Of a DNA stretch of 64,000 bases, positions 8,998 to 18,152 are shown piece after piece (within the stretch, counting starts at the first letter, position 1; every line of letters starts with the position of its first letter). Source of the stretch: Sphingobacteriales bacterium 44-15 (lineage in GTDB: Bacteria; Bacteroidota; Bacteroidia; Chitinophagales; Chitinophagaceae); the NCBI GenBank assembly GCA_001899685.1, contig MKWG01000029.1, positions 89,101-153,100 on the forward strand, in the 5' to 3' direction. The position numbers and the translations under genes are program-made. Below the pieces are notes generated by a model, which was not told where the DNA came from, did no database searches, and saw only the letters and a program-made list of their open reading frames with translations.

Positions 8998-9750
8998 TCA
9001 GCGGTCACTTTTCAGCTTTGGATATTTCATATTAAGCCCCTTCAGCGTTTCATATACCTTTTTAGTGATCAGGTACTCCTTATACCAGTTTTGATCGGAA
9101 GGGATAATGTGCCAGGGAATATAATCACATTTTGAAAAACATTCTTCATACATGTTCATATATTCATCCCAGTATTTTGCCTCTTCTATATCTTTCTCAT
9201 TGTATTTCCACATTTTCTTTGGATTGCTCGTACGCTCTTTAAGCCGCTCCATCTGTTCTTCCGGCGAAACGTGCAAATAAAATTTAAGGATCTGTGTATT
9301 GTTGTGAAGGGCAAGCAGCTTTTCAAAATCATTTATAGCGTCCATGCGGTTATGTGCCGTGGCATTGTCGCACCACTTATGCACCCTGGTAACAAGAATG
9401 TCTTCATAATGGGAGCGGTTAAATATCTGGATCATCCCTTTCGGTGGTGCATGGGAATGAATACGCCACAGGAAATCATGTGATAATTCTTCTTCGGTAG
9501 GCACTTTATAGGATTTTACCATAACGCCCTGCGGATTTAGTTTCCCGAACACTTCTCTTATCGCGCCGTCTTTACCGCTGGCGTCCATACCCTGCAGTAC
9601 TACCAGGAGGGAATGCCTGTTTTCTGCATACAGCAGATTCTGCAAATCATCCAGTTCCGAGAGCATCGCATCCGTCTCACCCTTAGTCTTTTCTTTGCTA
9701 ATGCTTTCAGGAGCACGGGTACTGATCTCTTTTAGTTTGATTGCCGGCAT
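8998..9750 (-). CDS. Polyphosphate kinase 2 family protein
   Basis: PPK2 enzymes transfer phosphate between polyphosphate and nucleotides. The 250-residue single-domain protein has Walker A GMDASGKDG, Walker B region NRSHYEDILVTRVH, and a basic lid (KERTSNPKKMWKYNEKD). The sequence fits the PPK2 class that phosphorylates nucleoside mono- or diphosphates, but the class cannot be fixed from motifs alone. There is no ppk1 or ppx neighbour. Confidence 0.9.
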   Translation of the reverse strand: MPAIKLKEISTRAPESISKEKTKGETDAMLSELDDLQNLLYAENRHSLLVVLQGMDASGKDGAIREVFGKLNPQGVMVKSYKVPTEEELSHDFLWRIHSHAPPKGMIQIFNRSHYEDILVTRVHKWCDNATAHNRMDAINDFEKLLALHNNTQILKFYLHVSPEEQMERLKERTSNPKKMWKYNEKDIEEAKYWDEYMNMYEECFSKCDYIPWHIIPSDQNWYKEYLITKKVYETLKGLNMKYPKLKSDR

Positions 9751-9827
9751 ATTTTTTATAAGGTTAAGTCGGTAGTAATCCCCAAAAAGTTGGCTGCCCT
9801 CCGCTGATCTCTTAAAAAAACTTCATA

Positions 9828-10391
9828 TTATACCGCCATTATTTCTTTTTCCTTGGCTGCAAGATGCTTGTCAATAAGCGCGATATATTTATCCGTCATT
9901 TGCTGTACTTCTTTTTCAGCGTCCTTCCCTTCATCTTCGCTTAACCCGTTCTTCTGCAGCTTTTTTATTTCTTCAATCGTATCCCTGCGAACACTCCTTA
10001 TAGAAACCTTTGATTGTTCGCCTTCAGCATTCACTTTTTTTACCAGGTCTTTTCTTCTTTCTTCCGTCAGCGCGGGTAAAAATATCCGGATAATGGCCCC
10101 GTCATTCTGGGGTGTTACTCCCAGGTTTGCAGCAATGATAGCACGTTCAATAGGCTGCAGCATGTTTTTTTCCCAGGGCTGGATGGTTATCGTGCGGGCA
10201 TCGGCAACTGAAATATTTCCTACCTGGCTGATAGGTGTGGAAGAACCGTAATAGTCTACCACCAATCCATCAAACATCTGCGGAGTTGCCCTTCCGGCTC
10301 TTATCTTTACCAGTTCCGTTTCCAAATGACTGATAGCTTTGCGCATACCATCTTCGGAAATATCCATTACAAGCTTTACATCTTCTGACAT
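9828..10391 (-). CDS. frr: Ribosome recycling factor
   Basis: RRF splits post-termination ribosomes together with EF-G. The 187-residue protein has the expected length and motifs: KIRAGRATPQMFDGLVVDYYG, the hinge, ANLGVTPQNDG, and RRKDLVKKVNAEGEQSKVSIRSVRRD. pyrH, often upstream of frr, is absent here; a MITE-like element lies upstream instead. Confidence 0.97.
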   Translation of the reverse strand: MSEDVKLVMDISEDGMRKAISHLETELVKIRAGRATPQMFDGLVVDYYGSSTPISQVGNISVADARTITIQPWEKNMLQPIERAIIAANLGVTPQNDGAIIRIFLPALTEERRKDLVKKVNAEGEQSKVSIRSVRRDTIEEIKKLQKNGLSEDEGKDAEKEVQQMTDKYIALIDKHLAAKEKEIMAV

Positions 10392-10414
10392 ACTAATATA
10401 AATATTAATCGCAG

Positions 10415-10422
10415 CAAAGCTA
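10415..10422 (-). promoter_or_regulatory. Candidate -7 promoter box for frr
   Basis: On the minus strand this reads TAGCTTTG, an exact match to the Bacteroidota -7 consensus TAnnTTTG, 23 nt before the frr ATG. No good -33 TTG box is seen at the expected distance, so the call rests on the -7 box only. Confidence 0.4.
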
Positions 10423-10450
10423 AGAAATGGAATGAATAAAAATGACTATC

Positions 10451-10553
10451 GGGCGTATTCCAAATTTTCGCACCATTTCTCCCCTCGCCGCTGTGCAGAG
10501 AGGGGATTGCAGGGGTGAGAGAAAGATATGCAGCAAAAATTCGGAACGCGCCC
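10451..10553. repeat. 103-bp MITE-like element, copy 1 (diverged)
   Basis: Terminal arms at 10451-10471 and 10533-10553 pair over 21 bp with four mismatches, all transitions. The inner part carries a second stem (CCCCTC / GAGGGG) and the string TTGCAGGGGTGAG. It has the same length as, and is the reverse-orientation relative of, the element at 30821-30923. The flanks TGACTATC and TTATTATC look like a decayed target duplication. It separates the wecA/tagO-like gene from frr. Confidence 0.7.
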
Positions 10554-10567
10554 TTATTATCTCCGGA

Positions 10568-11698
10568 TTAGTTCTGTTCTGCCACTTTCTTGGCGGGAGT
10601 AAGGGGTATGATCAGTGAATGGCTGTTGATCTGGATAATATCGCCATGCTCATTGGTAACCAGCATGGTTGCAGGTTTGCGGTAATATATTATTGCAAAA
10701 GCGCCGAAAGCACAAACTACCAGTATTGATATGACCAGATTAATATTGAGATGGCGAAGCGTATACGCCAGCGCTACGAAAAATATATTGGTCATTATCA
10801 GCGTCAGGCTAACGGTTTTGTGGTTCATTCCCCTGTCAAGAAGAATATGATGAATGTGATTCCTGTCGGGGCTGAATGGTGAACGGCGGTTGAAAATACG
10901 TATTGAAAAAACACGCAGCGTATCAAATAAAGGAACGATCAATACCGCAACGGCAATTGCCGGGCAGGCTTTGAAGCTCATTGCTGCTCCGGTAGCGCCG
11001 GCAGTATTGATAAAACGTATTACAAGTATAGCATTGATCAGCCCGATAAGCAGCGACCCGGTATCCCCCATAAAGATCCTTGCCGGGGAACGGTTAAATA
11101 TAAGGAATGCAAGCAGGCTGCCCGACATAGCAAAGGACAATGCAGCATACTGAAACTGGGTATCTATGTAAAAATATACTCCAAAGCACAGGGTGGTAAA
11201 TATGCCCAGCCCCGCAGCCAGTCCGTCTACTCCGTCAATAAGATTGAAAGAATTGATGACCACGATCACTGTAAGATAAGTAAGCGCCAGTCCGATAGCT
11301 TCAGGTAATTCCTGCACGCCCAGGAACCCATGCATGCTTTTTATTACCACCCCTCCTTTGTATATGATGATAAATGCGGCAATGACCTGCCCAATGATCT
11401 TCTTCATAGGCGTCAATACCAGGATATCGTCCTTAAGCCCCACAAAAAAAATAACAAATGCCGCGGCAAAATAATATTGAAATCCCTGCGCGCTGTTTAC
11501 CGAGATAGTGAGCAGGCATGCAATAATAAATCCTGCAAAAATACCGAGCCCTCCGAGGGAAGGCACCGGGAAAGCATGGACCTTTCTGTCGTTGGGAATA
11601 TCATATAGCTTTTTGATCTCAGCTACCTTGATAATAACAGGTATAGCGGCATAGGTAATAACAAAAGCCAATAAAGTCCCCAGCAGCATAACTTCCAT
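10568..11698 (-). CDS. Undecaprenyl-phosphate GlcNAc-1-phosphate transferase (WecA/TagO-like)
   Basis: This polytopic membrane enzyme of the MraY/WecA family loads a sugar-1-phosphate onto undecaprenyl phosphate and starts surface glycan synthesis. Family motifs are present: LKDDILVLTPMKK, NSFNLIDGVDGLAAG, FMGDTGSLLIG, and the C-terminal RNHIHHILLDRG. About ten membrane segments are predicted by eye. The frame extends to a TTG at 11731, but ATG 11698 begins the first membrane helix and is preferred. No glycan cluster adjoins it. Confidence 0.88.
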   Translation of the reverse strand: MEVMLLGTLLAFVITYAAIPVIIKVAEIKKLYDIPNDRKVHAFPVPSLGGLGIFAGFIIACLLTISVNSAQGFQYYFAAAFVIFFVGLKDDILVLTPMKKIIGQVIAAFIIIYKGGVVIKSMHGFLGVQELPEAIGLALTYLTVIVVINSFNLIDGVDGLAAGLGIFTTLCFGVYFYIDTQFQYAALSFAMSGSLLAFLIFNRSPARIFMGDTGSLLIGLINAILVIRFINTAGATGAAMSFKACPAIAVAVLIVPLFDTLRVFSIRIFNRRSPFSPDRNHIHHILLDRGMNHKTVSLTLIMTNIFFVALAYTLRHLNINLVISILVVCAFGAFAIIYYRKPATMLVTNEHGDIIQINSHSLIIPLTPAKKVAEQN

Positions 11699-11900
11699 CA
11701 GATGCCTTTTTGAAGTACGAAAATATAGCAATAATTTTATTTACATAATATAATTCAAAATCAAAGTTCTTATTAACATTTTTGATTAAGCTTTATATCC
11801 TGTAGATAAACAAACGGTTATTGCCTCAGAATAGTATTACATTCAAAACTATATTTCCCGAAATCTTCCCTGTTTCCCTGTTAATCCAAGAACTTTCATT

Positions 11901-11908
11901 TAGCTTTG
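11901..11908 (+). promoter_or_regulatory. Candidate -7 promoter box for the transketolase subunit
   Basis: TAGCTTTG matches TAnnTTTG exactly and lies 16 nt before the ATG, giving a very short leader. A -33 TTG box is not evident. Confidence 0.35.
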
Positions 11909-11924
11909 GCAGGATTTTTTAAAT

Positions 11925-12767
11925 ATGATAATTATGCCGGAATTAAAAGATATTGCTACCCAGATAAGAAGAGATATTGTAAGAATGGTACATGCCTGCC
12001 AGAGCGGACATCCCGGGGGCTCATTAGGATGTACTGATTTTTTTACAGCCCTGTACTTTGATATCATGAAGCACAATCCTGATTTCCACATGGACGGAAA
12101 AGGGGAAGATCTTTTTTTCCTGTCGAACGGGCATATATCTCCTGTATTTTATGCCACCCTTGCCCGGTCCGGTTATTTTCCTTTGGAAGAGCTGAATACT
12201 TTTCGCCGGCTCAATTCGCGCCTGCAGGGGCATCCTGCAACACATGAGCACCTGCCGGGTATCCGCGTGGCTTCCGGCTCACTGGGACAGGGCATGAGCG
12301 TAGCCATCGGAGCGGCACTTGCCAAAAAGCTTAACGGCGATGATCGTCTTATTTTTTCCCTTCATGGTGATGGTGAGCTCGACGAAGGGCAGAACTGGGA
12401 GGCAGCTATGTTTGCAGCCCATCACAAAGTAGATAACCTTATCTCTACCATTGACTGGAACGGACAGCAGATTGACGGCACTACACAATATGTAATGTCG
12501 CTGGGAGATATAGGCAGAAAATTTGAAGCCTTCGGATGGACCATATTGCAAATGAACGGTAACGACATTGATGAAGTAATAGCCACCCTCAACAAAGCCA
12601 AAACCATGACAGGCCAGGGCAAGCCTATTGCCATCATGATGCATACCATTATGGGTAAAGGCGTTGATTTTATGGAAGGCCATCACGAATGGCATGGTAT
12701 AGCGCCCAACGATGAACAATTGCAGAAAGCACTTGTCCAGCTGCCTGAAACGCTGGGGGATTTTTAA
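11925..12767 (+). CDS. Transketolase, N-terminal (TPP-binding) subunit
   Basis: Split transketolases of this type use an N-terminal subunit of about 280 residues and a separate C-terminal subunit of about 310. The 280-residue product carries the thiamine-diphosphate features SGHPGGSLG and GDGELDEGQNWEAAMFAA...N (the GDG-N motif). ATG 11934 is an equally good start. The C-terminal subunit normally follows directly, but here the next gene is comM on the other strand, so the partner must be elsewhere or missing. The frame ends naturally after ETLGDF. Confidence 0.88.
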   Translation: MIIMPELKDIATQIRRDIVRMVHACQSGHPGGSLGCTDFFTALYFDIMKHNPDFHMDGKGEDLFFLSNGHISPVFYATLARSGYFPLEELNTFRRLNSRLQGHPATHEHLPGIRVASGSLGQGMSVAIGAALAKKLNGDDRLIFSLHGDGELDEGQNWEAAMFAAHHKVDNLISTIDWNGQQIDGTTQYVMSLGDIGRKFEAFGWTILQMNGNDIDEVIATLNKAKTMTGQGKPIAIMMHTIMGKGVDFMEGHHEWHGIAPNDEQLQKALVQLPETLGDF

Positions 12768-12811
12768 CTAGTGCTATATCAACAATAATATTTCCTGTCT
12801 CTCCGTGAGAT

Positions 12812-12859
12812 GTGAAACGATAAATGTGAAAATCTCATATTTATCGTCTGCCGTTTCAC
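12812..12859. terminator. Palindromic intergenic repeat between convergent genes
   Basis: The left arm GTGAAACGATAAATGTGA (12812-12829) pairs with the right arm at 12835-12859, interrupted by a 5-nt bulge (TCTGC) on the right side. The core CGATAAATGTGA recurs in the repeat at 31741. It lies between the converging transketolase and comM genes and probably ends transcription both ways. Confidence 0.5.
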
Positions 12860-12924
12860 GTTTATCATAACACTAGCTGTATACAAAAAGTATCTTACCT
12901 AATGCCTTAATGGTTCAACCCGGT

Positions 12925-14466
12925 TTACCCGGCCCAGCCTTCCCTGTCGAGGCTGCGGTACTGGATCGCTTCCGCAAGAAAAGACGCTTCAATAGTTTCA
13001 GAAGATGCCAGGTCGGCGATAGTGCGGGCCACTTTCAGGATGCGGTCATACGCTCTTGCGGAAAGATTGAGCTTATCCATAGCCGCTTTGAGTAAGTTTT
13101 GTCCCGCCGTATCTATCACGCATATTTCCTTCAGCATTTTGCTTTCCATTTGTGCATTGCAATATATTCCCGGATTATTGCCGTAACGCGCTGCCTGGAT
13201 CTCACGGGCTTTTATAACCCTTTTTCTTATAGTATCCGAACCTTCCCCGGCTTTTTGCATGGCAAGGGCTGAAAAAGGTACCGGTGTTACCTCCACATGC
13301 AGATCTATCCTGTCGAGCAGCGGGCCTGAAACTTTGTTAAGGTATTTCTGCACGGCGCCCGGTGCGCAACTGCATTCTTTTTCGGGATGGTTGTAAAATC
13401 CGCAGGGGCAGGGATTCATTGAAGCAATCAGCATAAAGCTGGCCGGGAAATCAATCGCCATTTTCGCTCTTGAAATGGTCACTTTTCTTTCTTCCATCGG
13501 CTGACGCATTACCTCAAGCACCGTTCTTTTAAATTCAGGGAGCTCATCCAGGAACAATACACCGTTGTGCGCCAGGGATATTTCCCCGGGCTGCGGCACA
13601 CCGCCGCCACCTACCAGGGCAGCATCGCTGACAGTATGATGAGGTGAACGAAAGGGTCTTCGTGAAATGAGCGTTGTGTCTGCAGGCAGCTTACCGGCAA
13701 CGCTGTGTATCTTGGTAGTTTCAAGCGCTTCCTGCAGGCTGAGCGGCGGAAGAATAGAAGGGATCCGCTTTGCCAGCATGGTTTTGCCGGCTCCGGGCGG
13801 GCCGATGAGGATAGCATTATGTCCTCCGGCCGCAGCGATCTCCAGCGCGCGCTTGATATTTTCCTGGCCTTTTACATCGCTGAAATCAAACTCAAAGCTG
13901 TATTGCGACTGATAAAACTCTTCTTTGGTATTTACTTCTATGGGGGTGAGCGTATGCTCATCCCTGAAAAAATCAATTACTTCACTGATATGGCCCACGC
14001 CATAAACTTTCAGGTTGTTGACCATGCCCGCCTCACGGCAGTTCTGCCCGGGTAATATCAATCCTTTGAATTTTTCTTTCCGTGCGGTAATGGCAATGGG
14101 TAGTGCTCCTTTTATGGGTTGTACATTTCCGTCCAAGCTTAATTCACCCATAATAACATACTCGGCTAACCTTTCTGCATTGGGTAACTGCTCGCTTGCG
14201 CCCATGATGGCCAGTGCGATAGGAAGATCAAAAGCAGTTCCCGTTTTTTTGATATCTGCGGGGGCAAGATTGATGATCACTTTAGTGCGCGGCATATAAT
14301 ACCCGATACTTTTCAGGGTGCTCTCGATACGCTGCTCACTTTCTTTGACTGCATTATCGGGCAGCCCAACCATATAGAACTTCTGTCCGCTGGTAACATT
14401 TACCTCAACAGTAATAGTGAGCGCTTCTACCCCGTAAACGGCGCTTCCGTAGGTTTTTACTAACAT
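12925..14466 (-). CDS. comM: ComM/YifB family Mg-chelatase-like AAA+ ATPase
   Basis: ComM is a hexameric helicase that promotes branch migration in natural transformation; YifB is the same family. The 513-residue protein has the N-terminal fold with VGLPDNAVKESEQRI and NLAPADIKKTGTAFDLPIAL, Walker A GPPGAGKTMLAKR, Walker B LFLDELPEF, the Cys-rich insert NPCPCGFYNHPEKECSC, and the C-terminal SARAYDRILKVARTIADL lid. Length matches the family. Whether this host is transformable cannot be told from the window. Confidence 0.93.
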   Translation of the reverse strand: MLVKTYGSAVYGVEALTITVEVNVTSGQKFYMVGLPDNAVKESEQRIESTLKSIGYYMPRTKVIINLAPADIKKTGTAFDLPIALAIMGASEQLPNAERLAEYVIMGELSLDGNVQPIKGALPIAITARKEKFKGLILPGQNCREAGMVNNLKVYGVGHISEVIDFFRDEHTLTPIEVNTKEEFYQSQYSFEFDFSDVKGQENIKRALEIAAAGGHNAILIGPPGAGKTMLAKRIPSILPPLSLQEALETTKIHSVAGKLPADTTLISRRPFRSPHHTVSDAALVGGGGVPQPGEISLAHNGVLFLDELPEFKRTVLEVMRQPMEERKVTISRAKMAIDFPASFMLIASMNPCPCGFYNHPEKECSCAPGAVQKYLNKVSGPLLDRIDLHVEVTPVPFSALAMQKAGEGSDTIRKRVIKAREIQAARYGNNPGIYCNAQMESKMLKEICVIDTAGQNLLKAAMDKLNLSARAYDRILKVARTIADLASSETIEASFLAEAIQYRSLDREGWAG

Positions 14467-14582
14467 GCAAAAAGGTTAGCATTAATGAATGCACTGAAAT
14501 TACAGAAATAGTTTGACAGGAAAGATAAAACAGGAGGATAATAATATAAATACAGTTTCAGCCATGCATCGGGCGGCTTTTT

Positions 14583-16625
14583 TTAATTTGCTCCAATCCT
14601 CAGCAATAACGATGATCTGCGTTCCTTTAAGGTTAGTATAAATCCCGAAGACAGCTCCGCTCCCGACTTTTGTATTGTTTCCCCGGCATCTTCGTTTGTA
14701 ATACTGTATTGCTTTTGTGGGTTAAGTCCCTGCAGCTTTACCACGCATATATCCGATACGGCATTCTCCCGGCGAAAAGCTACTATGTAGCTGCTATCAT
14801 CTGAAGGGCGGTGCAACTGGTACGCCAGCCAGATATTGTCTGCTGTTGTTTCTTCAGTACCCGTAAGCGGATAATAGTCTTCATAGAAAAAAGGCCTGAC
14901 TCTTTTAAATTCAGCCTGGCGTTCCTGCATTTCGTTTATATTGAAACCGCTTTGTGTAATCTTCCAGTTATACACAATAGAAGTACCTAAACTTGACCGG
15001 AATGAAAACTTATCAGTTTTGTGCGTACCGGTTCCGTGCTGAGGTAAATACAATTCTAATCCGTAAGTGTGACTTTGATAACCTACCGGTTCTCCATAAT
15101 TATAATCTGTTCTCCAGAGAGGAGCGCTACGCGATGTGGTTTCAAGATCAATGCGTCTGCCTCCGCTTGCACAATTATCAATAATCATTTCCGGAAAGCG
15201 ATTCAACAAATAATCCCAATAAGCATACAAACCCTCTATGTAACGTATTTCAGTAATGCCTTCACGGTTGGGTTTGTCATTATTTTTCCAAAAAATGTCA
15301 GCTTGCATATTAAAGTCCTGCCGGTAATAATCAACCTTATTGTCTTCAATTAGTTTACCCATTGTTTCACACAACCATTTCCTGGCTTCAGTATTTCCCA
15401 AATCAAATAAAAATGCGCCATGAGCATCGCTTACATTTAACATCCACTCAGGATGTTGATTGGCCCAGTCAGAATTTTTCATTACACGCTCAGGCTCAAA
15501 CCACAACATAAACTTGGCACCTGCTTTATGAGCTTCATCGGCAATTTCTCCCAGCCCCCCGGGAAAACGCGTTGAATCAACACTCCAGTTCCCAACAGTA
15601 TTAGCCCAGTTTTTTTGCGGAGCCTCCCCCGAATGTTTATACCATCCCGCATCTAACCAGAATACTTCAGATACTAATTTAAATTGCCTGTACCGCTTTA
15701 TGAGCGCCACTCCATAATCAGTAGTCATACAGGTATATTCATTGCAGGGCGCCGGGTCGCCATAGTTAAAACTATTGGATATGGGATATTGAGCTATCCG
15801 GCCGTTTATTTTAGGGGTATGATGTGCCAGTATAAAACGCCTGAATTTATTATGACCTGCAAATCGATTGTTACCCTTCCAGAATAACATCGCTGTACCT
15901 GGTGTTCTTATGGTTTCACCGGGATTTAAATAGGTTCGCAAATGTTCCATTCCTGTAGCAAGCGACAATTGCTGTGGCTGCTTTTGCTGTATAGAAGCAA
16001 ACCATGTGCCCGTCCAGCCAATAGCTACCATCACTCCTGTATTTTCAGTAAAAGCGATATTAAAAAAAGGAAACCTTTTTTGTGATGAGCGCCCTTCTTC
16101 AGGAACCATTTTTAATTCGGCGTCTGTGTTCATCCGTTGCAGCCGGGGGCGAAAATCTTCTTTAGATGCGTAACTTCCATCAGCGTAATGTACATCAGGC
16201 ACCTGCCCTTCTTCATATACAAAGTTCAAATCAGTTGCTTTTACCTGCTCAATAATGCCTGATTGCGACGGTGCATTATTTTTAAACCTTAATACCCATT
16301 CCACGGCATTAAAGTTGGCAAACCCCTTTACGTCACAGGTAACCAGCAAACCATTTCCCGGCTCCCGGTAATTAAATTCATAATGCAATACACCCGTGTC
16401 TCCTGGTTCTTTCTTTGTAGCACTATACTCCCATTTGGTGATAAATGTTGCTGATGATTTTCCATTATACACAAATGAAAAAGGAGGAACCGTTTTTTTA
16501 GCAAAATGCTTATTGATCCAACTACCTATATCCGTATTTAGGGTTTTAATATTTGTTGTACCCTGGGCTATTAAACCTATCGGGAACATTAGCATCAACA
16601 ACAGATAATACAAATCTTTTTTCAT
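14583..16625 (-). CDS. Secreted alpha-galactosidase-like glycoside hydrolase (GH36-type)
   Basis: The 680-residue protein has a signal peptide (MKKDLYYLLLMLMFPIGLIAQ), an N-terminal beta-supersandwich domain, and a TIM barrel. Barrel motifs are FWLDAGWYKHSG, GAKFMLWFEPERV, VDYYRQDFN (nucleophile Asp437) and LWRTDYNYGEP (acid/base Asp507), together with DNCASGGRRIDLE. This pattern is that of clan GH-D alpha-galactosidases, family 36 type. The exact sugar is not provable from sequence. Upstream ATG 16631 and a non-ATG start at 16670 are possible, but 16625 begins the signal peptide cleanly. No SusC/SusD pair is nearby. Confidence 0.85.
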   Translation of the reverse strand: MKKDLYYLLLMLMFPIGLIAQGTTNIKTLNTDIGSWINKHFAKKTVPPFSFVYNGKSSATFITKWEYSATKKEPGDTGVLHYEFNYREPGNGLLVTCDVKGFANFNAVEWVLRFKNNAPSQSGIIEQVKATDLNFVYEEGQVPDVHYADGSYASKEDFRPRLQRMNTDAELKMVPEEGRSSQKRFPFFNIAFTENTGVMVAIGWTGTWFASIQQKQPQQLSLATGMEHLRTYLNPGETIRTPGTAMLFWKGNNRFAGHNKFRRFILAHHTPKINGRIAQYPISNSFNYGDPAPCNEYTCMTTDYGVALIKRYRQFKLVSEVFWLDAGWYKHSGEAPQKNWANTVGNWSVDSTRFPGGLGEIADEAHKAGAKFMLWFEPERVMKNSDWANQHPEWMLNVSDAHGAFLFDLGNTEARKWLCETMGKLIEDNKVDYYRQDFNMQADIFWKNNDKPNREGITEIRYIEGLYAYWDYLLNRFPEMIIDNCASGGRRIDLETTSRSAPLWRTDYNYGEPVGYQSHTYGLELYLPQHGTGTHKTDKFSFRSSLGTSIVYNWKITQSGFNINEMQERQAEFKRVRPFFYEDYYPLTGTEETTADNIWLAYQLHRPSDDSSYIVAFRRENAVSDICVVKLQGLNPQKQYSITNEDAGETIQKSGAELSSGFILTLKERRSSLLLRIGAN

Positions 16626-16723
16626 CCACATATTTTCTTGGTTTTTGTTTACACCAATTACCGGAAGCAAATAGTGATATTACTATCTGTCTCCGCATTT
16701 TGATTACGCCTGCTCAAGCTGAG

Positions 16724-18148
16724 CTACTTCAGAATGTCTACTCTCCTTGTTTTTGAATAGTCTACACGTTTATGATCAGCAAGAAATTTCAAAAGTAATT
16801 CGGGAGTAGTATAGGCAATTGTATCATATTTCAGGTTGTCAGGCATAAACCTGCAGGCAACAAAGCTGTTGATGCCCACCGAATATCTTTTTCTTTCACT
16901 TAGTTGCCTTCTGCCCTTTTTTAGAATTATTGAATCCTGTTTTCCTTCGCTGCTCCTGATAAGGGTATAATTGATCCCGGAACAGTATAGTGGCGGCTTA
17001 ATTGCATTATAGGCTGAGGCTGCTTTTATCAGGGACCGGATCTCCGCAGCCGTGAGATAATAACGATAGATCTTATAATTGAACGGGTCCATTTTATAAA
17101 CATCTCCAAGCGTGATTTTTCCTGCAGGTAAATGGGTAAAGCTGATATTGCGTGAATGATCAAAGGCTATCTGAAGATTTAGTTCAGTGGCGATCGCATC
17201 CGCCCTTAAATATCCAATTGATTCTTTATCAGGGAAATCAGCATTAGCTATCCCCACCTGCTTATCAAGATCTATTGTTTCATTGTATCCTTTTATTTTC
17301 GCGTCCAGGCCACTGTCAATATTTTCAATTGTTGAAAAATCTACAAGCTCGAAAGTCTTATTTACAATCCTGTTATTTTCGATCGTTAAAATAGTTTTTC
17401 CCAGGTATTTCATATAAGATCCTGTTTGTGTAATCAATACACCGTTTACGAATTTGCCGTGCGGGATCGCAGTGTGGGAATGACCTCCGATAATAATGTC
17501 TACACCGGGCATTTTAGTAGCTAATATACTATCAGCATGAAATCCTATATGTGTCAGACCAATGACTATATCATGATTGTGTCTTAATGTATCCAATGAA
17601 AGTGCTGCCTGTATTGGCTCTGTTACTACGAGATCGTGTAGCGTACAGGGATTAGTGCTTGTAGCAGTCAGCCCAAATACGGCTATCTTCAAACCATCTC
17701 CTGCAATGAGCGTTGTATAAGATTTAAATGGAGGAGCAACAGAGCCGTTTGCTATTTTAATATTGGCATCTACAAATACAGATGTAGATTGACTGACCCT
17801 ACGCCGGAGTATGGTGTCATTTAATTCCAGTTCGTGGTTCCCCAGGCAACTCACATCATACGGCACGCTATTCATAATATCAATTATTGGCGCTCCTTTA
17901 TCTTTTATTTGATCTATTATGGGATTACCGTCAACCAGGTCCCCGGCATTAAGGACAAAGACCTCCGGGTTTGTTCGCTTTAAAAACTGCACATAAGCTG
18001 CCATTTTGGGAAAATTATCCAGCCGTCCATGAGGATCATTTGTAGAAATAAGTATGATTTTTCGGGAAGCCGCCTGAGAAAAAGCATTATTAATCAACAT
18101 GAAAGTCATAGACATGACCATACAACAATATTTTCTCATTTTTCCCAT
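16724..18148 (-). CDS. Secreted 5'-nucleotidase/2',3'-cyclic phosphodiesterase-type phosphoesterase
   Basis: The 474-residue protein has a signal peptide and the two domains of the UshA family. The metallophosphoesterase domain shows the metal-site motifs STNDPHGRLDN, NAGDLVDGNP, LGNHELEL, GLTHIGFHAD and GGHSHTAIPHG. The C-terminal substrate-binding domain shows RADAIATELN and FVACRFMPDN. It starts 4 nt after the stop of the CPBP protease gene, so the two are probably translated from one mRNA. Substrates could be nucleotides or other phosphoesters. Confidence 0.88.
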   Translation of the reverse strand: MGKMRKYCCMVMSMTFMLINNAFSQAASRKIILISTNDPHGRLDNFPKMAAYVQFLKRTNPEVFVLNAGDLVDGNPIIDQIKDKGAPIIDIMNSVPYDVSCLGNHELELNDTILRRRVSQSTSVFVDANIKIANGSVAPPFKSYTTLIAGDGLKIAVFGLTATSTNPCTLHDLVVTEPIQAALSLDTLRHNHDIVIGLTHIGFHADSILATKMPGVDIIIGGHSHTAIPHGKFVNGVLITQTGSYMKYLGKTILTIENNRIVNKTFELVDFSTIENIDSGLDAKIKGYNETIDLDKQVGIANADFPDKESIGYLRADAIATELNLQIAFDHSRNISFTHLPAGKITLGDVYKMDPFNYKIYRYYLTAAEIRSLIKAASAYNAIKPPLYCSGINYTLIRSSEGKQDSIILKKGRRQLSERKRYSVGINSFVACRFMPDNLKYDTIAYTTPELLLKFLADHKRVDYSKTRRVDILK

Positions 18149-18152
18149 TTTC

